From Plantago major (lineage: Eukaryota; Streptophyta; Magnoliopsida; Lamiales; Plantaginaceae): a stretch of 64,000 nt of DNA. Under the pieces are notes generated by a model. The model did not search any database and was not told the origin of the DNA. It saw only the letters and a list, made by a program, of their open reading frames with translations. Below are positions 1-11,612 of this stretch, piece by piece (the stretch's first letter is position 1; every line of letters starts with the position of its first letter). Both the position numbers and the translations under genes were made by a program. Where the stretch lies: assembly GCA_026545765.1 (NCBI GenBank), contig CM048841.1, positions 72,042,217-72,106,216 on the forward strand. The letters run 5' to 3'.

Positions 1-66
1 AAGTTTGATGTAGACTTTTTAAATAATATAAGTTTATATTATTACGTCAATTTTCGGGTCGTTACA
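1..66. repeat. Possible 3' end of a Gypsy-type LTR
   Basis: The window opens in AT-rich DNA ending in a CGGGTCGTTACA-like block at about 55-66. Many plant Ty3/Gypsy LTRs end in this way, and a similar block (CGGGCCACTACA) occurs at 19620-19631. Only the end is inside the window, so neither the partner LTR nor a target duplication can be checked. Confidence 0.25.
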
Positions 67-897
67 CTTGTCCTCTCAGGCCGAGCCGTGTGCGTAACTC
101 GTCCTTACCGCCTTGTGCCCCATTCATGATATGTCTTCGTACAATCGAACCCCATGAAACTTCAAGTCATGCAATCTAAAACATGAACGAATCATCTTGA
201 TCCCAATAAATTTTCCTTTGTTAACCTTCTCTAGCGCAACCACGCACTAGGCATAGACAAATCACATACCAATTAACATTGGAGACCACAATGGAGCCAC
301 ATACATATCATCTCTTATCTTTGTTGATCAACTATCCACATGTTTGTACGCTTTAAGCTACACGACTTCTAACGTGCAGTCTTTAGTCCCCATTCAACAT
401 GATAGTCATAAATGAGTCCGATAGGATATAAATATGCAACAAACAAACCATGGCAATGAATCATATACCATGCATTTAAAATACCATAATAGAAGGTTTG
501 ACAAGTTAGGGAAAATCCTAACAACTCTCCTTCATGCGCCACGCCCCGTGCGCCTTATTTACGCGCTACAATGGGACCCAATAAAGAAAAAGAAGAAAGT
601 AAAAGTGTCTTTCATGATTACTTGAATTTAACTTTCAAAAAATAAAATGAAAATTTTCCGAGTCAAGATTTTGTAAGTTCTTAAAAAATGTTTACATTTT
701 GTTTTATAATTTCCACTTTCTTTTATTACAATAATGAGTATATTTGATTGAATTAAAATGCATATGCATCATTTGATAATAATTTTTGTTTCTTGCTTTA
801 TCTAATTTCAATAATATATTATAAGCATATCTCTACCGTTATATAATTTCTCCAAGCACTCAAGGCTTTTACACGTGAATCGTTTCTCAAAAAAATA
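67..897. other. Intergenic DNA upstream of the Dof gene
   Basis: No convincing gene is visible. A 63-codon open frame at 434-625 has no recognisable domain. The last 250 bases are AT-rich and probably hold the Dof promoter. Confidence 0.5.
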
Positions 898-908
898 CTA
901 TATATACC
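898..908 (+). promoter_or_regulatory. Probable TATA box of the Dof gene
   Basis: The sequence CTATATATACC lies 43-53 bases before the ATG at 951. A start site 25-30 bases downstream would leave a 5' leader of only about 15-25 bases. It could be longer if an upstream promoter is used. Confidence 0.5.
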
Positions 909-950
909 ACTCTATGTTTCACCATAATTCATCAAACACACGGAGGAAAA

Positions 951-1700
951 ATGGAAGACAACATAAACTCCAACCCAAATTACCCGTTGAAGCCAACTGA
1001 GGGCTATGGTAATAACAATCCTCTCCCGCCTCCACCTCCCCAAATAAAATGCCCTCGGTGCAACTCATCCAATACTAGGTTTTCTTATTTTAATAACTAC
1101 ACCACTACACAACCTAGATATCGTTGTAAAAATTGCCACAGGTTTTGGACCCTAGGTGGGACCCTACGGGATGTGCCAGTTGGTGGTGGCTGCAGGAAGA
1201 ACAAGGTCGCCAAGACCTCCATCGGCCAGTCTTCCACATCAAATGAGGGTACTTTTACCCAGTCCGCACCACCTCCATTGACTCCTCCTTATCCGATCCT
1301 AAGTCAAGGATTATGGCCAACTGGTGTTGTTAGCGGTAATTCTTACCACCCCCCAGGAGCCATGTTGTCATCACAAACAACAATTCAATCAATCAACCAA
1401 CCCTCACTTGCCACCTTCGGCAATGGCGACGGGTTTGTGAATAACTATTCTATGATACAAGGTGTTAACTTTTCAGCTATGAGGCCTCATATATCGCCGC
1501 CACAATTTAACACTCAGTATCTGTCGATACAACAGGGTTTTATGAGCTCTAGAAATCCGGGATTTGTGAACATGGGTGGTGCTAGTACTTCAGCTGGAGT
1601 GAGAGGTAATCTCGTGGTCAATGACGATGATCGTCAATTCAATCAAAATTGTTTTTCCGATAACGCTGCTTATAATCATCCCGGGTTTGATCATTTCTAG
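951..1700 (+). CDS. Dof-type zinc-finger transcription factor
   Basis: This is an intronless 249-residue protein. The Dof domain occupies about residues 33-84. It begins [17 protein letters not shown] and has the four zinc-binding cysteines in the CX2CX21CX2C spacing (CPRC and CKNC), followed by the conserved basic tail ending [10 protein letters not shown]. Dof proteins are plant-specific nuclear factors that bind AAAG cores in promoters. The rest is low-complexity, rich in Asn, Pro, Ser and Gly, as is usual for the regulatory half of Dof proteins. The domain departs from the usual consensus (FSYFNNY for [18 protein letters not shown] for RYWTKGGALRN), so it may belong to a divergent, fast-evolving branch. 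The start is supported by a purine-rich context (GGAAAAATGG) and by a TATA box about 45 bases upstream. The class is certain; the orthologue is not. Confidence 0.95.
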   Translation: MEDNINSNPNYPLKPTEGYGNNNPLPPPPPQIKCPRCNSSNTRFSYFNNYTTTQPRYRCKNCHRFWTLGGTLRDVPVGGGCRKNKVAKTSIGQSSTSNEGTFTQSAPPPLTPPYPILSQGLWPTGVVSGNSYHPPGAMLSSQTTIQSINQPSLATFGNGDGFVNNYSMIQGVNFSAMRPHISPPQFNTQYLSIQQGFMSSRNPGFVNMGGASTSAGVRGNLVVNDDDRQFNQNCFSDNAAYNHPGFDHF

Positions 1701-2989
1701 TGGATATTTCAGTCCCATGGAAAAAAAGGATTTCCAGATTGACGACAATATTTGGAAATTATTTTCCATTATATCTAGCTCTCATATGTCATGTACTTAT
1801 GGCAGTCGATGTGTGTTTTTTAATAGTTTTTTTTTTATGTGTTTGTTATGTGTGTTTAATGTTCTTAGTGTTTGCTCTTTATATTGTTTTTATGTTTATG
1901 TAAAAGTAAATTGATCCCATCACTCTCCTTTATTGGAGACAATGTGTGTGAGATGTATATGGTTTTCTAAACTATATACAGGGAGACGAATCTTGGTCAG
2001 TGTTTAGTTTGTATTCCATTCAACTTTTACATGAGAAGTTAATGAATCTTTGGTTTAGTTTTGATGTTCTTTTTCCCGTTCACACATCTCTTTTATTATC
2101 TAGTTAAAGTAGAGTTTCATCGGAGTTTAGCACTTTTGAGTTTGAAATTGATTAATGATAAATAAGTTAACCTTTTCATGGCAAGAAGTAAAATTATATT
2201 AAAAGTCAAAAGACACGCTCAATATTTTATTATCTGTAAACAATTTTCATTGAGTACTAGAACCATATAAGTGAAATATGAGATTGATATATTATTTGTC
2301 CAGAAAACTTGAGATTTGTAACATATAATCACACAATGTAATGGATGGTGAATGGATGAGTGCATAAAGTAACAACTCATCCAAATTACATGATTAAACA
2401 TAACTTAAGTCAAGTATAGATTGGTGTGTTCTATTTACACTTTAATGGTGTTGCAATCAAGTTCATAATTGTTTTGCTAGATATTTGACAAGACAATTTA
2501 ATCTCTAATGGCTAATCTACAGGACATTAAGGGCCTTTATGATGCCGTATACGAAAAATCTATAAATATATCCATTTCCATTTGAATTTGCATGTCCAAA
2601 TATCTTAATAATCAAGGTTAATCAAATAGACGTAAATGATTTCAACAACGGACTGTCATATAATGACGCAATCATATATTGCTAGATAGACCGTAAACAA
2701 GGGACCTGAAAATTCCATAAACAATGATGAAATCTTAATTAGTAAAGAACCTTTAGAAACTAAAGATTCTATATATAGCGAAAATCAATTTTCTAAATTC
2801 GTTATAAATTATAACTTAGAAAGAGATTTACATGTATTGTAATGGCATTTTTTTGAATTTATACATAAGATAAAACATGAAAAATAATGGAAAGAGATAT
2901 TAGTGCATTTGAAAGCACACACCTTAAAATATGTTCGTACCTAAAACTTAAGAAAAATCAACATATAACTATATATAGATGTTAAACTA
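1701..2989. other. Intergenic DNA downstream of the Dof gene
   Basis: The first 200 bases are T-rich and fit a 3' UTR. No gene, RNA or clear transposon end was seen in the remainder. Short open frames here have no recognisable domain. Confidence 0.5.
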
Positions 2990-3255
2990 CTGAAAGACGT
3001 TCTTATTTTGAAGGAATGAGTTGTTGACTACTGGAAGAAGTTCTTATTTTGAACCTTGTTGGTTCATTTTCATCGTCTTCATTATCCATGTTCAAGATGT
3101 TTTGAGTCGTGAAACCGATCAGTTGTTGCCTAAACAGTCTTCAACTTCTTTGAAGTTCTAGTTTCTGGGAGGGGGGTAGGCTTACTTTTTCAGCAACTCC
3201 ACTATCTTTTGTACTTGTCACTGGAGGAGGAAGTGCAAATTGTTGTCTTTCAGTA
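2990..3255 (-). pseudogene. Relic of a retrotransposon additional ORF, downstream part
   Basis: Read on the minus strand this continues the relic at 7900-9175, from which it is separated only by the Copia insertion 3261-7894 and its target duplication. The translation is polar and Ser/Pro/Gln/Lys-rich with several stops. It resembles the low-complexity stretch near 52340-52480 of the large Copia element in the same window. No function is assigned. Confidence 0.4.
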
Positions 3256-3260
3256 CTTGT

Positions 3261-3411
3261 TGAAGGAAATTGATTTCACCACACCATCATAGTGGCTTTG
3301 TTTCTATTATATTTATAGGAGATTGTACAAATTATAATAAGAAAAATATTTACAAAACAAAGTAAATTCCATAAGAAAAACTATGAAGATGATTCTCGAA
3401 TATCTTCAATA
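3261..3411 (-). repeat. 3' LTR of the 4.6 kb Copia element
   Basis: This LTR is 151 bp and nearly identical to 7723-7894, but lacks 21 bp near its outer terminus. The 21 bp correspond to one copy of a short direct repeat (GAATATCTTC) plus its spacer, consistent with slippage. In element orientation it starts TATTGAAG and ends CCTTCA. Confidence 0.9.
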
Positions 3412-6400
3412 CCCCCCCCCCCCTCAAGCAAAGTGTGGGATTGGGTGAGACGCAGAGCTTGGATCGGAAGAATGTGAACAGAGGCTTGTCCAATGCCTTG
3501 GTGAAATTGTCAGCAATGTTGAGATGTGTAGGAACAAATTGTGTGCGTAAACAACCTGTTGTGACAAGTTCTCTAGTAAAGTGATAATCAAGGTCAATAT
3601 GTTTGGCTCGTTTGTGTGACACGGGATTATCACTAATAAAAATGGCCCCTTTGTTATTACACAATAACAGAGGGACAGAAGATGTAGAAACACACAAGTC
3701 ACAAAGTAAGTGAGTGAGCCAAATAATGTCGGCAGCAGCGTTTGCAAGGGAACGATATTCCGACTCACAACTCGAACGAGAAACGGTGGGCTGTTTCTTG
3801 GAGCTCCACAAAACCAAATTAGATCCAAGAAAAATGGAAGTGGAACGACGAGTGTCAAGAATAGGCCAATAATTCAGGAGAAGACCGAGTGAATGATATG
3901 CCATACTGGGTGGTTCCCTTGACATAGCGTAAAATACGCTTAACCGCCATGAAATGGTCATCGGTAGGTGCTTGCATGAATTGACTAACAATATTAACTG
4001 CATAAGAGATGTCTGGATGCGTAATGGTAAGATACTGAAGTGCACCAACTAAGGAGCGTTAAAGAGTAGCATCTGAAAAAGAGTTGCCATCACGGATAAA
4101 TTGTTGTCCAGATGCCATAGGAGTAGCAACATGTTTGCTTATGGAGATTGGCCCGAACAAGAAGATCATCGGCATACTTTGCTTGGCTAAGAAACAAGCC
4201 ATTGGCGGTGTAGGTGACTTCTAATCCCAGAAAGTAACTAAGTTTCCCCAAATCTTTAGTAGCAAATGTGGCATTAATAGTAGATATAAATCGGCAAACA
4301 AGAAGATCAGTATTGCCTGTCAAAATGATATCATCCACATATACTAGAAGATATAGAAGCAAGAAACTATGTGTATAAACAAATAACGAGGGATCAGCCC
4401 GACTACATGCAAAACCAAGTGTCAAAAGAAACTCACTGAGTCGTTGAAACCATGCACGAGGCACCTGTTTAAGTCCATATAGGGCCTTTTTAAGGCGACA
4501 TACATGAGAGGGGAAACGAGTGTCGGTGTATCCCGGCAGTTGCTCCATATAGACAGTCTCATTCAAAAAACCATTCAAGAAAGCATTTTTTTATGTCTAT
4601 CTGGTGGAGAGACCAATCACGCATTACAACAATTGATAAGATGACACGGACTGTGGAAGCCTTGATGACAGGACTAAAAGTGGAGTGGTAATCAAAACCA
4701 GGTACCTGCGTAAACCCCTGAGCCACAAGACGAGCCTTGTACCGATCAATAGAACCATCAACAAGATATTTTGTGTGAAAGACCCATTTAGCCCCAACGA
4801 CATTACCATGGGAAGGTCGAGGAACGAGCTCCCAAGTATCATTCTGGCGAAGAGCATGAATTTCTTCATCCATAGCACGGACCCACTCGGGTGATTTGGA
4901 GGGCAGATTTAAAGCCATGTGGTTCAACAGAGGTAAGAATGGCTGAGATTAATCCATTTTTGGAGATGGAGTGGAGAAGGCCTGGGTATTTTATTTTGAA
5001 GATGCCTAACTTGCCTCGAGTAACCATATGATGTTCTTCAGGAGGAGGACGAGTATGACGAAGCACAGGTGGTGGACTAGGAGAGGTATCAGTTGGAACG
5101 GATGTAACAGGGCTTGAAGGCGAAACGGGGTGAGGAGAGGAGTGTATTGGAGTTGATGGTTCAGGTTGCTCATGGGCCTTAGATGGTTGGACAGCTTGTG
5201 GAAGAGGTGTAGTCGGGTTCAAACAAGCTGGACAAGATGTGATAGAGCAGGAAGTCGATGGTGTTGTAGATGGAGATGGAGTGGGATGTGAAGAAGAAGG
5301 AACACAAACGGGCTCCTGAAACCCACTAAACTCCAATTGGGGCTGAGGCTGGGATGGAGATATGACAGAATCCTTGATTGGAAAATGCAGGTCATCAAAT
5401 TGGGCATGCTGTGTAACAAAAATTCGACCGGATTCAAGATGGAGGCACCGGAAACCCTTGTATTGAGAGTTATATCCAATGAATAAGCATGGAAGACTTC
5501 GAGGCTCAAATTTGTGAGAAGTATAATCCCTGAGGCAAGGGTAAACACGACATCCAAATGGGTGAAAATTAGCATAATTGGGAACAACACCAAATAAGAC
5601 CTCATAAGGTGAAATGTGCTGAAGAACTGCAGTAGGGAGTCTGTTAATTGTGTAAACTGCTGAACTGAAAGCATCAAACCAATAAGTCTTGGGCATATTA
5701 GATTCAAATAATAAAGCCAAACCCATTTCAGTTATGTGTCGATGTTTGCGCTCTGCCCTACCATTTTGAGATGGAGTGTATGGACATGATAATTGATGAT
5801 GGATACCATCAGCAGCCAATAACGTCCGAAATCGAGTACTGGTAAATTCGCCCCCACCATCAGTCTGGAATACTTTAATTTTGCGAGAGAATTGATTTTC
5901 CACAAGTTTTTGAAATCGCACAAAGACATCATAAAACTCGGATTTAAATTTAAATGGAAAGAGCCAGGAGAATCGAGAGTGATCATCAATAAACACAACA
6001 TAGTAGCGATATCCATCAGTGGAGATAACAGGGGCAGGTCCCCAAAGATCACAGTGAACAAGATCCAAAACAGACATAGAACGCTTATGATTTTCTGCAA
6101 AAGGCAGTTTATGACTTTTGGCCAACTGGCAAGAATTACACATCTTTGGATCCGGTAATAACGAAGACAAAGACAAATATCCTTGAGAATTTAATAAAGA
6201 GATAACTCTCGAACTAACATGACCTAAACGGGCATGCCACAATTTAAAAGAGCCATGTAGGCGTTTATTCTTAAGGTTCGCCAAAAGTGCAGAGTCAAGT
6301 TGATGCAGAACATACAAGTCTCCGTCACGCTGCCCGCTTGCAAGAGGACTTCTGGTCCGACGATTCTGAATAACAAAGTGATTATTAGAGAAAAGAACAT

Positions 6401-6632
6401 CCACATCATAATCTCGTGTTAGGCGACTGATAGAGAGTAAATTTCGTGTAATATGTGGGACGACCAAGACATTCAATAGCTTAAGGTTGGGAGTAATAGA
6501 ACAAGAACCAGTATGAGAAATAGGAAGTGTGGCTCCATTACCAACCACAACTTTGTTCTTACCACTGTAAGGGGCAATCTGATCAAGATGGGAGGCCTGC
6601 GACGTCATATGGGTAGAGGCGCCCGTATCCAT
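3350..6632 (-). pseudogene. Copia pol: protease, integrase, RT, RNase H (broken)
   Basis: The 588-residue block 4866-6632 begins at the protease motif MDTGASTHMT, followed by the GAG-pre-integrase motif (LWHARLGHVSS) and the integrase core with its acidic residues visible (VHCDLWGP, QTDGGGEF, SQNGRAERKH). It continues as RT: 4559-4927 carries WVRAMDEEIHAL and KWVFHTKY, and 4090-4578 carries [12 protein letters not shown] and the catalytic YVDD. RNase H (3350-4048) retains TRRSTS and SSCESEYRSLA. Frames change near 4866-4930 and 4560-4580, and a stop near 4060 separates RT from RNase H. A few residues are missing around the RNase H motif. A functional polyprotein cannot be made from this copy. 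Confidence 0.9.
3412..3425 (-). other. Polypurine tract of the 4.6 kb Copia element
   Basis: On the minus strand this reads GA followed by a run of twelve G, directly before the 3' LTR. That is where plus-strand DNA synthesis is primed. Confidence 0.75.
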
Positions 6633-6769
6633 GAACCAATCAGGAGCATCAGAATCTGCAAGTGAGCAAGAAGTATTAAAAGCTTCAGCAAGGTGAGCGG
6701 ATTGTTGTGGCTGAGATGGCCTCTTGGAATTTGAACCCGACCTAGCATATCAAAATCGACAGCGAGAGG

Positions 6770-7656
6770 CTATGTGACCATCTTTCTTGCAAATTTGACA
6801 TTTGAGGGGTTCATCTGAATAATTGCGGCTGACACCAGAATTTTGCCCAACACCGGAACCCCCTGAATATCCACGACCATGATTTTGTCCACCACGAGAC
6901 TGGAAACACAACGAGTATTGACATAGTAAGCAGCAAAGGGTGGTGCAACAGAGTCAAGAGTGCCCTGAAAAATCTCCATGTGTTCAGCTCGATTCATCAA
7001 ATCTGTAAAACTGGGAAAAGGGCAGGATGACATATGTGTGATGGCAAAAGTAGTGAACTGAGGTCCGAGCCCGCGTAGAAACCAATGGGCTTTGTCAGTG
7101 TCATCAACCGGTTTTCCTATAGCTGCCAATTGATCACAGGTAGATTTAAATTGACGGGAATACTCAGGGACTGAGCGGGATCCTCGTTTCATACTCTGCA
7201 AGTCCTCTTTGAGACGAATCTCACGAGATTTCGAACTGTTACTGAATGTGGCTTCAAGGGTAAGCCAAATAGATCAGGTTGTGGTACACCCGATAATAGT
7301 AGCCATGGATTCATCTGTCAAAGTCGATTGGAGTAGAGCGACGGCACGCTGGTCGGTATAAAACCAGTCCGCATAGGCGGATCGGGATCGGCTGTAGCAG
7401 TTGTCGACGGGAGAGTGACCGGCGGGACCGAAAGAGATTCGTCGACATATGGAAGAAGACGGTGAATAGTGATAAGTGGGAGAATTTGTGATTTCCATAG
7501 GATGAAATTGGTGGAATTGAGTTTAATGGAGGTTGAGGGGATATGAGATGGTGAACCAAGAGAAACTGTGGAAGAATTAGGATGGGAAGTAGAAGAATTA
7601 GGATGAGAAGTAGAAGAGGATGATGAGGCGGCGGAAGAATTTGGAGCAGTAGACAT
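6770..7656 (-). pseudogene. Copia gag (broken)
   Basis: The N-terminal piece (7318-7656) starts with a Ser/Asn-rich stretch containing two copies of SHPNSST and reaches LNSTNFILWKSQI, typical of Copia gag. The central piece (6770-7201) has the gag helix region (VPEYSRQFKSTCDQLAAIG) and leads into a zinc-knuckle region (CKKDGH in another frame near 6775-6790). At least one frameshift at about 7200-7320 separates them. Gag would form the virus-like particle and bind RNA. Confidence 0.8.
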
Positions 7657-7708
7657 GGTGGAGTAGGTGAAGAATTTGGGGATTTTCCTTTCTATGGCTA
7701 TACATTTA

Positions 7709-7722
7709 CTAACTTAATACCA
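7709..7722 (-). other. Primer-binding site of the 4.6 kb Copia element
   Basis: The minus strand next to the right LTR reads TGGTATTAAG. This resembles the TGGTATCAGAGC complement of the initiator-Met tRNA 3' end used by Copia elements, with some mismatches. Confidence 0.6.
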
Positions 7723-7894
7723 TGAAGGAAATTGATTTCACCACACCATCATAGTGGCTTTGTTTCTATTATATTTATAGGAGATTGTACAAGTTATAAT
7801 AAGGAAAATATTTACAAAACAAAGTAAATTCCATAAGACAAACTATGAAGATGATTCTCGAATATCTTCTGGATCTTCTTGAATATCTTCAATA
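7723..7894 (-). repeat. 5' LTR of the 4.6 kb Copia element
   Basis: This LTR is 172 bp. It contains a minus-strand TATA box (CTATAAATATA, about 7769-7780) that probably starts the genomic RNA. It is flanked outside by CTTGT, which matches the duplication at 3256-3260. Confidence 0.9.
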
Positions 7895-7899
7895 CTTGT

Positions 7900-9175
7900 T
7901 TTAGTACTAGACTGATGTTTTCTCTTCATTGTTCCTCCCCCCTTAGAGATGGGTTGTTGGGAGTCTGGTACAAATTGAATAAGTGCCCTGACAAGATTTT
8001 TAGCAAGTGAGGCAAGCTTGTTTATACCTCAACAATGGCTTGTTGATCCTTCTGGATTGTTTGACAGAAAGCATAACACTTTTTTCCTCATCAAGTATCA
8101 TCTCCAGAGCATCAGATTGCTATTGTACTGTTGTCCTGGCCGCTTGAGCAGTATTCAGGGCTAAGTCTAGCTTCTGAATTTTCTTCATCTTTTAGATAGG
8201 ACGTATCTTGCTGAGCCATTACGAGGCTTGCAGTTTGCCTTAGGAAGACGTCGAAGCAATGCTTCAAGTAGTCAGGCAATGCAGTGAATATTTCTTTATA
8301 TTGAGTTCGTATCTCATCAGCTATCTTGGCCATGGCTTAAGGCGTTGACAAATTTCTGGCATAGTTATCACTGATCTATTCAGCCGTTTTACTAGAATGA
8401 ATGAGCATTTGTCTCTTAATTCCAGATTTCAGCAAGTGCTCATTGAGAGGAGTAATATCTCCTCCTCTTCTTTAGAATGAATGAGCATTTGTCTCTTGAT
8501 TCCATATTTCAGCAAGTGCTCACTGAGAGGAGTAATATCTCCTCCTCCCCCTCCTCCAAAATATGAGGAGTGGATGAAATTATCAACATCCTCCAAAGCT
8601 CCTATTTGTTAATTTGCCCTTGCTCTTGTTTAGCCTGAGTGCTAGATAAGCTTCTTTCCTTTTATCTTTAGCGGCTTGAGAGTCTTTCTCAGAAACTTGT
8701 GCAATTTCTGGAACTGAGATCACATTTTCTATAAGTAATTATTCAGTGCAATGTGATGCTTCGACAATTGAGACTCTAAGTGGGTCTTCAGCAGCCGGTG
8801 TCTCTTCAGCATATGGTGTCTCTTTAGTGGTATTCTTTGTCTCAGCAGTATGTGTTACTTCTTCAAGAGACACTGCAAGTTCTTGATTAAGGGTTTCAAT
8901 ACCATTGTCTTCGTTTTTCTTAGTCTCTTTAGTAGCCTTTTTTCTCATAGTGATGCTTGTCCTCAGTACTGGGTGTAGGCATGTCTTCATGAGTTGGTTC
9001 ATTATCTTGATTTTTATCAAGATTGCTTCCAACAGTGGCATTGGCACCATCTCCATTATTGAGAGCATCATTATTGTCATCATCATTTGAATCGGGTTTC
9101 TCAGGTGGGGCTTTTTCTTCTTCTCCTGCCTGAATCTCCCAGATACTTCTCTCTTTTAAGATATAATACATGCCT
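7900..9175 (-). pseudogene. Relic of a retrotransposon additional ORF, upstream part
   Basis: Open pieces on the minus strand include 8929-9171 (acidic, Asp/Asn-rich) and 8112-8333. The latter contains YKEIFTALPDYLKHCFD and TASLVMAQQD. This aligns by eye with NKDIIASVPSYMQKFTELF and TTSMIMLRR of the extra ORF in the large Copia element near 51870-51980. The next segments also agree in order: a helical stretch, then PISKGGG against TMTKGEG. I therefore read this as a decayed homologue of that ORF. No gag or pol accompanies it, and stops interrupt it. Confidence 0.5.
8393..8552. repeat. 80-bp tandem duplication
   Basis: Two copies start with TAGAATGAATGAGC at 8393 and 8473 and differ at only a few positions. 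The duplication lies inside the ORF relic. Confidence 0.85.
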
Positions 9176-9176
9176 T

Positions 9177-11612
9177 AGTGGATGATTGGATCGAATGTGT
9201 TTTGGAGAAAGTGGTTGATGTTTTGGAGCTTGATTTTTGTCTGGTATACTATGTCCTCCTGAATTTTTGTTCCAGAGTTTATCATCACTTACCAAATTGA
9301 AATTAGAAAATTTGGCTTGGATTTATCATTCCAGTTAAGTGATTTATATTCTCAAGAGTTTGTGTCTAAGGAGTATGTGGTTATCCTGTGTTATACTAGA
9401 AAGTTTGACTCTTGAAGCTATTGATGACTTGGGAAACGTCAATATCATATCTCGAAGTGTGCGGAAACTAAAACTGGATGGTATTTGGACTGGAGGTGGC
9501 GGCGAATGGCAATTATATATTCAAAAAATTAGAGCCCCTTGGATTCAAGAATTAGAGATTTCAGCTAGATTTCTTATAACTAATTCTCAGATTGAGGATA
9601 CCTCTTCACTAATGGGGGTAAATTGGTCCTCTCACTGGCCGTCCCTTGCGATTTTGGTCACAAGTGAACGTGTTTTTAGAGATGGTCCTGAAGGACCGTA
9701 TATATCATCGTATATACGCCAAAAGTTTCAAATCTTTATAAAATAAACCCCAAAAGTTTCAAAATCTTTATAAGTAAACCCCAAAATATTTAATAATTCA
9801 AATTTCACCCCCACCACCTCCTTTCACCACCACCTTCCTTCCACCACTTTCATACCACCACCGCCGCCACCGCCACTAGCACCTTCCTTCCACCAATTTC
9901 ATACCATCACCACTACCACTTTCATACCATCACCACCACCTCGACCTCCTTCCACCACATCCAAATTATTTTTATTTTATTAAAAAAAGAAAAAACAGCT
10001 CCAAATCTTACCAAATGGGAAGAGTATGGGCCTTGGGTGTATTTTGAAGAGAAAAAAAATTTATCAAAAAAAAGTTATTGGGGATATTTTGAAAGAATTT
10101 ATTAATTTAGGGTTTATTTGATAGTAAAAGATTTGGGGCTATTTTGAGATATAAATAAGTTATATCGGTTATTTTAAATTATTTTGGTGTAACTTTGTAA
10201 AATATAAAATTTTTGAGTCAAATATGTAGTAAAATGAAGAGGAGGACCAAAATCGCCACTCTAAAACCTTCTATATTTGTCTCTATTTTGATAGTATAGA
10301 AACTGTATGGACCGTATTCGCAAGGAACGGCCTGTTAGAGGACCATTTGTGCAATTTACCATGTAATTGGAGTCTAATGTTAAGTGGATGGGTGATGATA
10401 ATGCCAGAACATAAATTCTACTGCCAAAACAAGTTTAGTTATTTGTGACAATTATTACATTTTTTGTGACACATCAAATCTATAAAAGGAAATTGCTCTG
10501 GCATTATCGTTTTTTCCCTGACATTAGTGGATTGGTATGGTGCCTCCTATGCTCAAAGCCCTAGCTCATGTTGTTGAATCGGAAAAGAACTTATCCAGGT
10601 GAGAAAACCTCTCTATTTGATAAGTTATCTTTGTATTAACCCTCTCAATTTTTTTCGTAATAATCCTCTCTCAATTAGATTTTGGTACAAATAAAACTTT
10701 TCTACACGACATTCAATGTATCTGTAATCTAGATGTAACAATTGCCAAAACGGTTGTATCTGAACTGAGAATAGAAGCAAAGAATCTTTACTGTGTATTT
10801 ATGCTGTAGTGCCATCTCGATTGAGTATATGTATGAATCTGCCAGTCTATAGAAACTGACTTTTATGCTTTAGCAGTTAGGACAAAACACAGAAAGTACA
10901 TCCTTTTGTTGTGCCCCGCTCTACGTTGCTTTACGTTGCATTATGCTAGCTCTATTTACATGTCTAAGTTTGTGTTCTGGTTAGAATTATATATTATGTT
11001 TGAGACATTAATGTTAAAACCTCTATACGTGTAGTCTCCGAGTTATATGTTGGCTTCTAATAAGTTCATGTCAAGGTATGGATGTGAGAGTTTTGCATTT
11101 CCATTCTTAAAGCTGATAAGAAAAACATGTGAAATGATGGTTCAGGCTCCTGGAGGCATAAGTTAGCTGAGTTATATGATATCTTCTAAATATCAACTTG
11201 CATTGTCATTTGCTTATTAAAATATGTCGATCATACTTGGGCCTTTCCTACATTTTTCTTCCTTTGTTTTGATTTTTGAGTGGCTGTTGCTAATCTAAGA
11301 TACCTTTGTTCAGGATACAATTATACATAATGAGGAGTACTGATGCTGCTCTTGAGAGGCAGGTTCTGTGTTCATCAAGACGTGGCTGCACCAGGTCTGG
11401 GTGCTCAGAGGAGAACTGTTCATTCATGTATGTACGTACCTCGGCTGTCTTGCAAATTGGTAAGCAAATTTCTGTCTGGGAATGAAGCTGAAGATTGGGA
11501 GTTAAAGCGGAAATTTAGTTATGAATATAGATTTTCAGATTATGCTTCGCTGCGTTGTTATGTTGAGCATTACTCAGTTACTTTATCATCAATTCAGCAT
11601 ACATTATTGTAA
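9177..11612 (+). pseudogene. F-box/LRR/FBD-type pseudogene, copy 1
   Basis: This is a decayed tandem copy of the gene at 12066-13872. Segments matching that copy occur in order: about 9180-9310 (matches 12379-12560), 9340-9605 (LESLTLEAIDDL, IRAPWIQELEIS), 10525-10600 (matches the segment before the first splice donor, including ATCCAGGTGAGAAAA), and 11314-11600 (the FBD-like last exon with SSRRGCTRSGCS-like residues in a shifted frame). Frameshifts break the coding sequence. A 0.74 kb transposon (9617-10360) sits in the first exon. The F-box itself and the second exon were not found. Intact members of this family bind SKP1 and select targets for ubiquitination. Confidence 0.75.
9617..10360. 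mobile_element. Long-TIR DNA transposon, non-autonomous, 0.74 kb
   Basis: The two ends are inverted copies of each other for about 60-70 bp. The left end starts GGTAAATTGGTCCTCT, and the right end is the reverse complement of a matching sequence. The interior is non-coding, with CCACCA-rich and AT-rich stretches. Size and long TIRs suggest a Mutator-like element, but I could not find a clean target duplication. It explains most of the length difference between the two F-box copies. Confidence 0.65.

Larger units (their letters stand above)
3261..7894 (-). mobile_element. Ty1/Copia LTR retrotransposon, degenerate, 4.6 kb
   Basis: The element has two LTRs (3261-3411 and 7723-7894), 5-bp target duplications CTTGT at 3256-3260 and 7895-7899, a primer-binding site next to the right LTR, and a polypurine tract next to the left LTR. 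Genes run right to left in Copia order: gag, protease, integrase, reverse transcriptase, RNase H. Compact size, short LTRs and the gag-pol layout suggest a Retrofit/Ale-like lineage (inference). Frameshifts and stops break gag and the RT/RNase H part, so it is not autonomous now. It inserted into a minus-strand relic of another retroelement. Confidence 0.95.

Noticed and set aside
434..625. 63-codon open frame upstream of the Dof gene
   Set aside because: No domain, no supporting context; of a length expected by chance.
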